Assembly (NCBI GenBank): GCA_017555585.1
Contig: JAFZGA010000005.1
Location: forward strand, 166,656 to 200,554
Reading direction: 5' to 3'
Length of the DNA stretch: 33,899 bases
Source: Bacteroidaceae bacterium
Lineage (GTDB): Bacteria > Bacteroidota > Bacteroidia > Bacteroidales > Bacteroidaceae
Shown here: positions 1-6,729 of the stretch, in pieces
Layout: each line of letters starts with the position of its first letter
How positions within the stretch are numbered: the first letter of the stretch is position 1
Made by a program: the position numbers and the translations under genes
Notes under the pieces: generated by a model
The model's input: the letters and a program-made list of their open reading frames with translations, nothing else
What the model was told of the DNA's origin: nothing
The model's database searches: none

Positions 1-167
1 AGCGTATGAATGCTGAGGCTGAGGCTAATAGCGACAAGTACCGCATTGCAAAGCGTGCTAAGGAACTTGACCTTGACGCTATCCACGATACTGTTCACGA
101 GATGGCTAAGGACGAGGCTCGTCACGGTAAGGGTTTCGAAGGTCTTTACAACCGCTACTTCAAATAA
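1..167 (+). CDS. Rubrerythrin-family NADH peroxidase, C-terminal fragment
   Basis: This is the last 54 codons of a gene cut by the window edge; the frame begins at base 3 and ends with TAA at 165-167. The peptide contains [19 protein letters not shown] and ends in GLYNRYFK. That matches the end of the ferritin-like domain of the 'reverse' rubrerythrins annotated as NADH peroxidase in anaerobes. The E-x-x-K-D-E-A-R-H stretch supplies di-iron ligands in that family. Members remove hydrogen peroxide in the cytoplasm of anaerobes. Codon choice is biased (CGT, GCT, AAG), as in the ribosomal genes later in the window, suggesting high expression. The rubredoxin-like domain and the start are outside the window, so the exact subtype is inferred. 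Confidence 0.8.
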   Translation, partial: RMNAEAEANSDKYRIAKRAKELDLDAIHDTVHEMAKDEARHGKGFEGLYNRYFK

Positions 168-183
168 GAAAAACTATAAATTC

Positions 184-219
184 CAAAGGGGCTGAACGGT
201 ATGTCGTTCAGCCCCTTTG
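184..219 (+). terminator. Intrinsic terminator after the rubrerythrin gene
   Basis: A perfect 15-bp stem (184-198 with 205-219) closes a 6-nt loop, starts 17 bases after the stop codon and is followed by a T-rich stretch. It should end the rubrerythrin transcript before the repeat array. Confidence 0.85.
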
Positions 220-235
220 ATATTTCTTGATGTTT

Positions 236-557
236 TGCTTGAATAGCACCATAATGTATACACATTGAGCAACACTTGCTTGTCGCAGCCCACGCTCGCG
301 TGACCTGTTGCTGTAAGTGTTGTCGATACGCTGTTACTTGAGTCGTAAAGATTGGCGCATTAATAACACTCGCTTTTTGCGACCCGCACGGTGCAACTAC
401 GCTGCACTGCGTGCGACCTATCGCAACTCGTGTTATTGATGCTTGAACTGCGCCATCATATGATTTGGCACATTGATAATGCTCGTTTTTCGCACTCCGT
501 GCTCCGCACGATTATTGCTACTCGCATTATCTATGCTTGAACTGCGCCATCATATGA
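236..557. repeat. Tandem array of three palindromic units of about 100 bp
   Basis: This fills the gap between the rubrerythrin gene and ribH. Each unit is bounded by a motif like GCTTGAACTGCGCCATCATA: degenerate near 236-258, more degenerate near 335-360, and in two exact 25-nt copies at 439-463 and 533-557. Between boundaries lie diverged hairpins. Unit 1 pairs 270-277 with 315-322. Unit 2 pairs 362-369 with 430-437, plus inner stems 378-382/421-425, 385-389/411-415 and 391-395/403-407. Unit 3 pairs 475-482 with 524-531, plus inner 492-495/499-502. The last boundary lies in the ribH coding end and the ribH stop codon sits in the right arm of unit 3. It resembles REP/BIME-type intergenic repeats in form, but I cannot assign it to a named family. 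Confidence 0.75.
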
Positions 558-1015
558 AGCGCAGTTACTGCGCATTCATCGCCTTTGTTGCCCAAGCGGC
601 CACCGCTGCGTTCCTGTGCCTGCAACAGGTTGTTGGTTGTTATTAGACCAAAGATTACAGGAACATCATATTCTACATTCAGTTTTGACAGTCCTGCTGT
701 TACGCCTTCGCATATATAATCGAAGTGTGGAGTGTCGCCACGTATCACACAGCCAATGGCTATTACTGCGTCATACTTTCCGCTTTTTACCATTTGCGAA
801 GCTCCGAATATGAGCTCGAAGCTGCCGGGTACGCTTGCCACAGTGATGTCATCGGCCAATACGCCGTTGTCGCACAGTGTCTTTATCGCGCCGTCACGCA
901 ACGCATGTGTTATCTCTTCGTTCCATTCAGCATATACAATACCTACTTTACGGCCTTTGCCGTCAGGAGTGGTGTTGGGATCGTAGCTTGATAGGTTTTT
1001 CAGTTCGGTCGCCAT
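527..1015 (-). CDS. ribH: 6,7-dimethyl-8-ribityllumazine synthase
   Basis: Lumazine synthase condenses 5-amino-6-ribitylamino-uracil with 3,4-dihydroxy-2-butanone 4-phosphate, the penultimate step of riboflavin synthesis in the cytoplasm. The 162-aa product carries the family signatures VPGSFEL, AIGCVIRGDTPHFDYIC and GNKGDECAV, the RGDTPHFDY segment providing the catalytic histidine. I chose the ATG at 1015 (MATELKNLSS); the in-frame ATG at 1042 would place the start inside the hairpin at 1038-1074. It lies 82 bp downstream of the TPR gene on the same strand. The last codons (HMMAQFKHR) are encoded by the 25-nt boundary motif of the adjacent repeat array, so the extreme C-terminus may be repeat-derived. 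Confidence 0.95.
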   Translation of the reverse strand: MATELKNLSSYDPNTTPDGKGRKVGIVYAEWNEEITHALRDGAIKTLCDNGVLADDITVASVPGSFELIFGASQMVKSGKYDAVIAIGCVIRGDTPHFDYICEGVTAGLSKLNVEYDVPVIFGLITTNNLLQAQERSGGRLGNKGDECAVTALHMMAQFKHR

Positions 1016-1037
1016 AGTCTTTTGCTTTTTAATTGCA

Positions 1038-1074
1038 ATCAAGGCCGACCGAGTTTTCTCCGGTCGGCCTTGAT
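1038..1074 (-). terminator. Intercistronic hairpin between the TPR gene and ribH
   Basis: A perfect 14-bp stem (1038-1051 with 1061-1074) has a 9-nt loop. It lies after the TPR stop and before the ribH start. No U-tract follows on the minus strand, so it may be a partial terminator, an mRNA-stabilising hairpin, or both. Confidence 0.55.
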
Positions 1075-1097
1075 GTTATGTAAGTAATATTACTATT

Positions 1098-1760
1098 TTA
1101 CTTTGCGTTGATGAAGCGGTCAATGTTTGCTGCTTCAGGAGCCTGAGGATATTCGTTCTTTATTCTGTTGTAAAGTTCGATAGCCTTGTCTGCCTTGCCC
1201 TGCTTCTCGTACATAGCAGCTGCGCCAAACAAGCACTTAGGGCTTACTGCAATGTTCTCAGCGTCGTCAGCAGCCTCAAGCAACAGCTTGATAGCCTTGT
1301 CGATGTTCTCCTGGTATGCATAGCAGTTACCGAGAGCATATTTTACCATTGGAGATACAAGCTGGTCGTTACCGCTGTATTTCTCAAGGTATTTAACAGC
1401 CTCATCGTAGTTCTGTTGCTGTGCAAAGCAAAGACCTGCATATGCATAAGCCATGTTTGCAGCATCTGTACCACCGTTCTCTTCGATAACCTGAAGGAAA
1501 CCAGCGTTGATTCCGTCACCATTGAGGGCTGCTTCGAAGTCACCGTTTACAAAGTGCTGCTCTGCCTTGAATATAGCTTTTGCGGCTTCAGCCTCTTTAG
1601 GCTCTGCAACGAATGTGTTGTAAGCGAGGTAGGCAACTACAATTGCTACGATGGCAATGATTGTTCCAACGAATTTGTTTTTGTGTTTGATTACAAAGGC
1701 CTCAGACTTGCCAAGAACCTCGTCTGCGAGAATTGGTTTCTCTGTTTCTTTCTTGCTCAT
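1098..1760 (-). CDS. Membrane-anchored tetratricopeptide-repeat protein
   Basis: The 220-aa product from ATG 1760 has a charged cytoplasmic N-terminus, one hydrophobic segment at about residues 25-50 (VGTIIAIVAIVVAYLAYNTF) and then an alpha-helical region with TPR-like helices (NMAYAYAGLCFAQQQNYDEA, VKYALGNCYAYQENIDKAI, LFGAAAMYEKQGKADKAIEL). The architecture resembles YfgM-type proteins, which hold a periplasmic TPR domain near the Sec machinery, but I cannot claim orthology. The in-frame ATG at 1811 is rejected because it lies upstream of the predicted transcription start and encodes an atypical N-terminus. A -7 box at 1799-1806 fits a leader of about 30 nt. ribH follows on the same strand. 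Specific function is unknown. Confidence 0.8.
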   Translation of the reverse strand: MSKKETEKPILADEVLGKSEAFVIKHKNKFVGTIIAIVAIVVAYLAYNTFVAEPKEAEAAKAIFKAEQHFVNGDFEAALNGDGINAGFLQVIEENGGTDAANMAYAYAGLCFAQQQNYDEAVKYLEKYSGNDQLVSPMVKYALGNCYAYQENIDKAIKLLLEAADDAENIAVSPKCLFGAAAMYEKQGKADKAIELYNRIKNEYPQAPEAANIDRFINAK

Positions 1761-1798
1761 AGTTATATTATATTTTATTATGTACAATTTACAAAATG

Positions 1799-1806
1799 CA
1801 AAATTA
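1799..1806 (-). promoter_or_regulatory. Promoter -7 box for the TPR-ribH unit
   Basis: The minus strand reads TAATTTTG, a full match to the Bacteroidota -7 consensus TAnnTTTG, about 40 bases upstream of the chosen start. The -33 region is only a T-run. The box is overlapped by an inverted repeat, TTAATCAA (1804-1811) with TTGATTAA (1820-1827), which could be an operator. Confidence 0.6.
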
Positions 1807-1932
1807 ATCAAATTCTTGATTGATTAAAAATTATAACCGTTTTTTTTACTTTTCATTGAATATATATCTTCTTTTCAGGTTGTTTGACGGTAAATGCTAA
1901 CTGATTATTCGTTATTATTGTTTGGTTTTTGC

Positions 1933-1940
1933 TATCTTCG
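1933..1940 (+). promoter_or_regulatory. Promoter -7 box for recF
   Basis: TATCTTCG matches the TAnnTTTG class with a C at position 7. It implies a start of transcription near 1947 and a short leader of about 19 nt before the GTG at 1966. No good -33 TTTG is seen at the expected distance. The 1761-1965 gap is A+T-rich and holds only the two divergent promoters. Confidence 0.5.
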
Positions 1941-1965
1941 CAAATGAAAGCAAAATGTTGTAATT

Positions 1966-3075
1966 GTGAAACTGAACAATATCTCAATATTGAATTATAG
2001 GAATCTTGTTGACGTCAATATATCATTGTCGCCAAAGATAAACTGTTTTATAGGCAGCAACGGTATGGGCAAGACAAACCTGCTCGATGCTGTCTATTAT
2101 TTGTCGTTCTGCAAGAGTGCTATTGCACCGTCCGATAACGGTAATATCCTGCACGATGCCCCTTACTTTATGTTGCAAGGTGCATATACAAGCGATAGCG
2201 GTATTGATGATGAAATTTCTTGTGGTCTCAAACGCGGCGACAAGAAGCAGTTTCGTAGGGGTGGCAAGGCATACGAACGTCTCTCTGATCATATAGGCTA
2301 TATCCCTCTTGTAATGGTCTCTCCTGCCGATAATGAGCTTATTGCCGGTGGCAGCGAGGAGCGTCGTCGTTTTATGGATGTTGTCATATCGCAGTACGAC
2401 AAGGAATATCTTAATGCGCTTATACGTTACAACAGGGCTATGCAGCAACGTAATGTCCTATTGCGCGGTGAGCGCGAACCCGATGCGGACATGATGTCGT
2501 TGATGGAGGAGATGATGGTTACCGAAGCTGTATGTATCCACGAGCGTCGCAAGCAGTTTACTGACGAGCTTATACCTATATTCACCTCATTCCATAGTGC
2601 TATTGTTGGTGGTGGCGAGGAGGTATCGTTGCGCTACCGTTCTCATCTTGACGAGAATGATCTTGCGGCATTGCTTGTTGCATCGCGTCAGGAAGATCGT
2701 CGTCTTGGATACACCTCTAAAGGTATCCATCGCGATGAACTTGTTATGCAGTTGAATGGTTTTCCTATAAAAAAGGAGGGCTCTCAAGGTCAGAACAAGA
2801 GTTATCTTGTATCGTTGAAATTGGCGCAGTTTGACTTTTTGCGCCGTAAAGGTGGTGAAACGCCTTTGTTGTTGCTTGATGATATATTTGACAAACTCGA
2901 CAGCTACAGGGTTGAACAGATAATATCTCTTGTGTCGGGTGAAAACTTCGGTCAGATCTTTATAACTGATGTGAATCGTGAGCATATCGATGGCATACTT
3001 GACAAAATAAACGGTGAATACAAACTTTTTGAGGTCAAGCGCGGTGAGGCAACACTTGTCAAGAGTAGAGAATGA
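1966..3075 (+). CDS. recF: DNA replication/repair protein RecF
   Basis: RecF is an SMC-like ATPase that binds gapped DNA and helps load RecA with RecO and RecR. The 369-aa product has Walker A GSNGMGKT at residues 30-37, the ABC-type signature GSQGQNKS at 272-279, Walker B LLLLDD at 301-306 and a D-loop DKLD at 309-312, in the usual order and length. The start is GTG at 1966; no in-frame ATG lies nearby, and MKLNNISILNYRNL aligns with the normal RecF N-terminus. It overlaps the DUF721 gene by 4 bases (ATGA). The gene is not beside dnaA or dnaN, which is usual in Bacteroidota. Confidence 0.95.
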   Translation: MKLNNISILNYRNLVDVNISLSPKINCFIGSNGMGKTNLLDAVYYLSFCKSAIAPSDNGNILHDAPYFMLQGAYTSDSGIDDEISCGLKRGDKKQFRRGGKAYERLSDHIGYIPLVMVSPADNELIAGGSEERRRFMDVVISQYDKEYLNALIRYNRAMQQRNVLLRGEREPDADMMSLMEEMMVTEAVCIHERRKQFTDELIPIFTSFHSAIVGGGEEVSLRYRSHLDENDLAALLVASRQEDRRLGYTSKGIHRDELVMQLNGFPIKKEGSQGQNKSYLVSLKLAQFDFLRRKGGETPLLLLDDIFDKLDSYRVEQIISLVSGENFGQIFITDVNREHIDGILDKINGEYKLFEVKRGEATLVKSRE

Positions 3076-3368
3076 ATATGAGAAGAGGTGAAACGAAATC
3101 TATAGCAGAACTTGTGCGTGCGATGTGTCGTGAGGAGGGGTTGGAAACTCCTTTGAATGAATATCGTCTCATAAAGGCGTGGTCACAGGTACTCGGTTCT
3201 GCTGTGCAGACATATACAAAGAATCTGCAGATACACAATCAGGTGCTTTTCGTTACGTTGACATCGTCGGTTCTCAGACAGGAATTGCTGATGAACCGCA
3301 AATCGCTTGTGCGTAAGTTGAACGATCATGTAAAGGCTCAGGTAATAACAGATATAGTATTCAGGTAA
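3072..3368 (+). CDS. DUF721 (DciA-like) protein
   Basis: This 98-aa basic protein matches the DUF721 family in length and pattern: SIAELVRAMCREEGLETPLNEYRLIKAWSQVLG type N-terminal part and LFVTLTSSVLRQELLMNRK in the second half. I reference only short pieces. In other bacteria the family is DciA, a loader of the replicative helicase DnaB that is found where dnaC/dnaI are missing; applying that role here is by family. The start ATG at 3072 overlaps the recF stop (ATGA), pointing to translational coupling; a second ATG at 3078 is possible. Pairing with recF is common in Bacteroidota. Confidence 0.8.
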   Translation: MNMRRGETKSIAELVRAMCREEGLETPLNEYRLIKAWSQVLGSAVQTYTKNLQIHNQVLFVTLTSSVLRQELLMNRKSLVRKLNDHVKAQVITDIVFR

Positions 3369-3377
3369 TAACGGTGA

Positions 3378-3432
3378 ACATAATGGCTATTATGTGGTTT
3401 AGATATTAATTCTATAATGTATAATATCTAAA
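3378..3432. promoter_or_regulatory. Two back-to-back palindromes before the MFS gene
   Basis: The first is ACATAAT (3378-3384), GGCT loop, ATTATGT (3389-3395). The second pairs 3398-3408 with 3422-3432 (11 bp, 13-nt loop). They occupy nearly all of the 77-bp gap between the DUF721 gene and the MFS gene. They could end the recF transcript, act as operators, or form a leader structure. No TAnnTTTG box was found here. Confidence 0.5.
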
Positions 3433-3445
3433 TAAGAAGGGTTGT

Positions 3446-4708
3446 ATGCAGAATTCTAAAATCAAACTGAGGCTTATAGTGTTGAGCTTCTTGCAATTTG
3501 CAGTCTGGGGTGCGTATCTTACATCTATGGGACGTTATCTTGGTGTCTTTGGTCTTGGCGCAAAAATAGGTTGGTTCTATTCTATACAGGGTCTCGTTTC
3601 GATATTCATGCCTGCAATCATGGGTATAGTTGCCGACCGCTGGATACCGGCAAACCGTCTGCTGGCTTTCTGTCATGTGGTAGCGGCAATATTCATGGGT
3701 ATAACGGGCTATATTGGTATGACAGAAGGGTATAATGTCGCTTTCAATGACATTTTCTGGACGTATACCGTCAGTGTGGCATTCTATATGCCGACGCTTG
3801 CGCTATCCAACTCTGTGTCATATACTGTTCTCGGTAAATATGGATATGATGTTGTAAAGTCATTCCCTCCTATACGTGTGTTCGGAACAGTGGGTTTCAT
3901 CGTGTCGATGCTGTTTGTCGACTATACAGGTTTCCAGGATAATTATAATCAGTTCTTTGCTTCTGCAGCTTGGGGTATCTTGCTTGCAATTTACTCTTTG
4001 TCGCTTCCTGCTTGCCCTGTAAATAAGGGTGGTGAGAGAAAATCGTTGGCTGCAGCTCTTGGATTTGAGGCTATCAGGCTGTTCAAGCAAAAGAGAATGG
4101 CAATATTCCTCCTTTTCTCGATGTTGCTAGGTGTTGCATTGCAGATATCAAACGGATATGCCAATCCTTTCATTAACGGCTTTGGAAGCATTCCTGAATA
4201 TGCTGGAACATTTGCTGTTGAGCATACGAATATGCTTATCTCGTTGTCACAGGTGTCCGAGACTCTATGTATTCTTCTGATACCGTTTTTCTTGGGTAAG
4301 TTTGGAATAAAGAGGGTCATGATCATTGCAATGTTGGCGTGGTTCTTGCGTTTCCTCTTCTTTGCTGTTGGCGATCCCGGCATCCCAGGTGTTTTTTTCT
4401 TTGTTCTCTCAATGGCTGTATATGGTGTTGCTTTTGATTTCTTTAATATATCTGGTTCGTTGTTTGTCAATAACGAGGTTCCCGAAAGCATGCGCTCGGG
4501 TGCACAGGGACTGTTCATGCTTATGACAAACGGGCTTGGTGCTTCCATTGGTATAATGGTTGCTCAGGTGGCAGTAAATTTTTTTACACAAAATCAGACA
4601 TATTTTGAGGGTTGGTCAACAGTTTGGTGTATCTTTGCAGGGTATGCACTATTAATTGCAGTTTTATTTGCATTTGTATTTAAAGAGAAAAAGGTGAAAA
4701 ATGGTTGA
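3446..4708 (+). CDS. MFS transporter, nucleoside:H+ symporter type
   Basis: A 420-aa inner-membrane protein with about 12 hydrophobic segments. The N-terminus KLRLIVLSFLQFAVWGAYLT and the segment MPAIMGIVADRWIPANRLLA, with the D-R-W-I/F motif between helices 2 and 3, resemble the NupG/XapB nucleoside permease branch of the major facilitator superfamily that is widespread in Bacteroidota. Nucleoside uptake is therefore likely, but the substrate is not proven. It heads a chain of overlapping genes: its last 8 bases overlap the next start at 4701. Two palindromes lie just upstream (3378-3432). Length is normal for the family. Confidence 0.8.
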   Translation: MQNSKIKLRLIVLSFLQFAVWGAYLTSMGRYLGVFGLGAKIGWFYSIQGLVSIFMPAIMGIVADRWIPANRLLAFCHVVAAIFMGITGYIGMTEGYNVAFNDIFWTYTVSVAFYMPTLALSNSVSYTVLGKYGYDVVKSFPPIRVFGTVGFIVSMLFVDYTGFQDNYNQFFASAAWGILLAIYSLSLPACPVNKGGERKSLAAALGFEAIRLFKQKRMAIFLLFSMLLGVALQISNGYANPFINGFGSIPEYAGTFAVEHTNMLISLSQVSETLCILLIPFFLGKFGIKRVMIIAMLAWFLRFLFFAVGDPGIPGVFFFVLSMAVYGVAFDFFNISGSLFVNNEVPESMRSGAQGLFMLMTNGLGASIGIMVAQVAVNFFTQNQTYFEGWSTVWCIFAGYALLIAVLFAFVFKEKKVKNG

Positions 4709-5279
4709 ACTGTTTGTTTCCGACATGATGTCAAAGGCCTCTGACCATCGTGCCCACGTGCTTGTGCTTCAAGAGAAGGAGGGGCTGCGTAAGATAATTG
4801 TAGCTCTGGGTATGCTTGAGGCGCAGGCTATTGCTTTTGCATTGCGCAAGGTCGATATCGGCCGCCCGTTGACGCATGATCTCTTCGGTTCGTTGACAAG
4901 GGCCTTTGACATAGAATTGCAGCATGTCATTATAGACCGTATAGATGACGGAACATTCTATTCGGTGCTGTATTACACAAGAGGCGATGAGAATGCTTAT
5001 GTCGATTCACGTACAAGCGATGCAATAGCCATAGCCTTGAGAGCAGGTGCTCCAATATTTATCCATGAGAATCTGCTTAACCGTATGTGCATACGTGATG
5101 AACAGAACGGTGCTATATCAATTCCTATAACAGCGGCCGACGAGAATACATTGCGCATTGCTATGGAGAATGCCGTAAAAGAGGAAAACTATGAGTTGGC
5201 GATGAAACTGAAAGAGGAAATAGATTCGCGTCATCACAGGAGTACCACAGATTTGGAAAACACAAAAGAATACGAATAA
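4701..5279 (+). CDS. Bifunctional nuclease (BFN/DUF151) domain protein with UVR motif
   Basis: The 192-aa product begins with a BFN (DUF151) domain, residues about 1-130, containing VALGMLEAQAIAFAL, the HDLFGSL segment and SRTSDAIAIALRAGAPIF. A C-terminal helix-turn-helix, about residues 151-175 (ENAVKEENYELAMKLKEEID), fits the UvrB/UvrC interaction motif. Plant BFN proteins have RNase and DNase activity; the bacterial role is not settled, and the UVR motif suggests protein-protein contact. It overlaps the MFS gene by 8 bp and shares one base with rsmE (TAATG), so it is probably translated by coupling. Confidence 0.82.
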   Translation: MVELFVSDMMSKASDHRAHVLVLQEKEGLRKIIVALGMLEAQAIAFALRKVDIGRPLTHDLFGSLTRAFDIELQHVIIDRIDDGTFYSVLYYTRGDENAYVDSRTSDAIAIALRAGAPIFIHENLLNRMCIRDEQNGAISIPITAADENTLRIAMENAVKEENYELAMKLKEEIDSRHHRSTTDLENTKEYE

Positions 5280-5980
5280 TGGCTCTATTTTATGTACCTG
5301 ATATAGCTGAGCGTTGGGAACTCTCGGAAGAGGAAGCGGCTCACGCTCTTCGTGTATTGCGTCTTACGACAGGTTCTGAATTGGATATAACCGACGGAAA
5401 AGGTAACCTGTACAAGTCGGTTATCAGTTCCATTGCAGGAAAACACTGTTATGTCGAGGCAAAAGAGACACTGCCTATGCCAAAAGGGTGGAACGGCGAT
5501 ATACACATTGCTGTTGCGCCTACCAAGAATATGGACCGCATGGAGTGGTTTACCGAGAAGGCTACCGAAATAGGTCTGGACACACTGACATTCCTAAATT
5601 GTCGTTTCTCGGAACGTAAAGTGGTAAAGAACGAGCGTGTTGAACGTATTGTAGTGTCAGCTATGAAACAGTCGCTGAAATACAGCAAGCCTGTAGTAGG
5701 CGAGATGATTGATTTCAAGAAATTCATATTACAGGAACGTCCAGGTGAAAAATACATAGCACATTGTTACGACGATGAAAAGACTTTTCTGAAGGATATC
5801 CATGTAGCGGGAAATGATGCTACTGTCCTTATCGGTCCTGAGGGTGACTTCAGTCCTGAAGAGGTGAAGATGGCTATCGAAGCAGGCTATAAGCCCATAA
5901 GCTTGGGTAATTCACGTTTGCGCACTGAAACGGCTGCGCTTGCGGCGTGCCATATATTAATGCTCAAGAACGAGAAGTGA
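5279..5980 (+). CDS. rsmE: 16S rRNA (uracil-1498-N3)-methyltransferase
   Basis: RsmE methylates U1498 of 16S rRNA in the 30S subunit using S-adenosylmethionine. The 233-aa product has an N-terminal PUA-like region (ALFYVPDIAERW, EEAAHALRVLRL) and a C-terminal SPOUT knot with VLIGPEGDFSPEEV at about residues 183-196 and SLGNSRLRTETAAL at 208-221, both diagnostic. Its length is normal. The ATG shares its A with the stop of the upstream BFN gene, and its own TGA shares its A with the truA ATG. Confidence 0.95.
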   Translation: MALFYVPDIAERWELSEEEAAHALRVLRLTTGSELDITDGKGNLYKSVISSIAGKHCYVEAKETLPMPKGWNGDIHIAVAPTKNMDRMEWFTEKATEIGLDTLTFLNCRFSERKVVKNERVERIVVSAMKQSLKYSKPVVGEMIDFKKFILQERPGEKYIAHCYDDEKTFLKDIHVAGNDATVLIGPEGDFSPEEVKMAIEAGYKPISLGNSRLRTETAALAACHILMLKNEK

Positions 5981-6729
5981 TGTTCCGATATTTTATATAT
6001 TTCTCATACGATGGTGCAGCCTATCATGGTTGGCAGGTGCAACCTAATGCTGTTACAGTTCAACAGGTTATGGAAGAGGCTCTTGCCAAGCTTGTCCGTG
6101 TGCCTGTACCATTGGTAGGAGCAGGGCGTACCGATGCCGGTGTCAATGCATCGTGCATGGTGGCACATGCCGACTTTCCGAACGAAGTTGATGCGCCTCA
6201 GCTCATCTACAAACTGAATAAAATACTTCCGCCAGACATTGCAGTGAGCAATATCCGTCGTGTAAAGGACGATGCACATGCGCGCTTCGATGCTGTATCA
6301 CGCCGATATAACTATCGTGTCATTACGGCAAAGAGCCCTTTCGCAAGGCGTTATGCCTGCCGTGTTATGCCGGGAGTCGATTTCGATGCAATGAACCGTG
6401 CTGCGGAAATATTGTATGAGTATACCGATTTCACAAGTTTCAGCAAATTGCATACCGATGTAAAGACCAATAACTGCAAAGTTACTTTTGCAATGTGGCG
6501 TCAGGTTGCCGAGAACGAATGGCTCTTTGAGATTGAGGCTGACCGCTTTCTGCGTAACATGGTACGCGCTATTGTTGGAACTCTGTTGCTTGTAGGGCGT
6601 GGAAAGCTTACTCTCGACGGTTTTCGTGCTGTAATAGAAAACAAGGCGCGTGGCGAAGCCGGTGATTCGGCTATGGGTGAGGCTCTTTTTCTCGTAGGTG
6701 TTGAATATCCGGAATCTATTTTCCTATGA
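5980..6729 (+). CDS. truA: tRNA pseudouridine(38-40) synthase
   Basis: TruA isomerises uridines 38, 39 and 40 in the tRNA anticodon arm. The 249-aa product has the catalytic motif AGRTDAGV, with the nucleophilic aspartate at residue 52, and the family segment RFLRNMVRAIVGTLLLVGRGK near the end. The start at 5980 gives MFRYFIYFSYDG, the normal N-terminus, and a TGATG overlap with rsmE; the earlier in-frame ATG at 5947 lies inside rsmE and adds residues not seen in the family. Its stop overlaps the next gene by 4 bases (ATGA). Confidence 0.95.
   Translation: MFRYFIYFSYDGAAYHGWQVQPNAVTVQQVMEEALAKLVRVPVPLVGAGRTDAGVNASCMVAHADFPNEVDAPQLIYKLNKILPPDIAVSNIRRVKDDAHARFDAVSRRYNYRVITAKSPFARRYACRVMPGVDFDAMNRAAEILYEYTDFTSFSKLHTDVKTNNCKVTFAMWRQVAENEWLFEIEADRFLRNMVRAIVGTLLLVGRGKLTLDGFRAVIENKARGEAGDSAMGEALFLVGVEYPESIFL

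Noticed and set aside
10-195. Open frame of 61 codons at the left edge
   Set aside because: It is out of frame with the rubrerythrin C-terminus, which matches a known family and has biased codon use.
236-557. Possible CRISPR array, because a 25-base sequence recurs at roughly regular spacing
   Set aside because: Only two copies are exact, the intervals between them are themselves palindromic and related to each other, and no cas gene is present.
1016-1042. Longer ribH start at 1042
   Set aside because: It would start within the stem of the 1038-1074 hairpin and add a lysine-rich leader not typical of lumazine synthase; MATELKNLSS at 1015 fits better.
1761-1811. Longer TPR protein start at 1811
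   Set aside because: It lies upstream of the predicted transcription start and adds an N-terminus with no sign of constraint.
5947-5979. Longer truA start at 5947
   Set aside because: It lies inside rsmE and adds 11 residues; the TGATG overlap at 5980 gives the usual TruA N-terminus.
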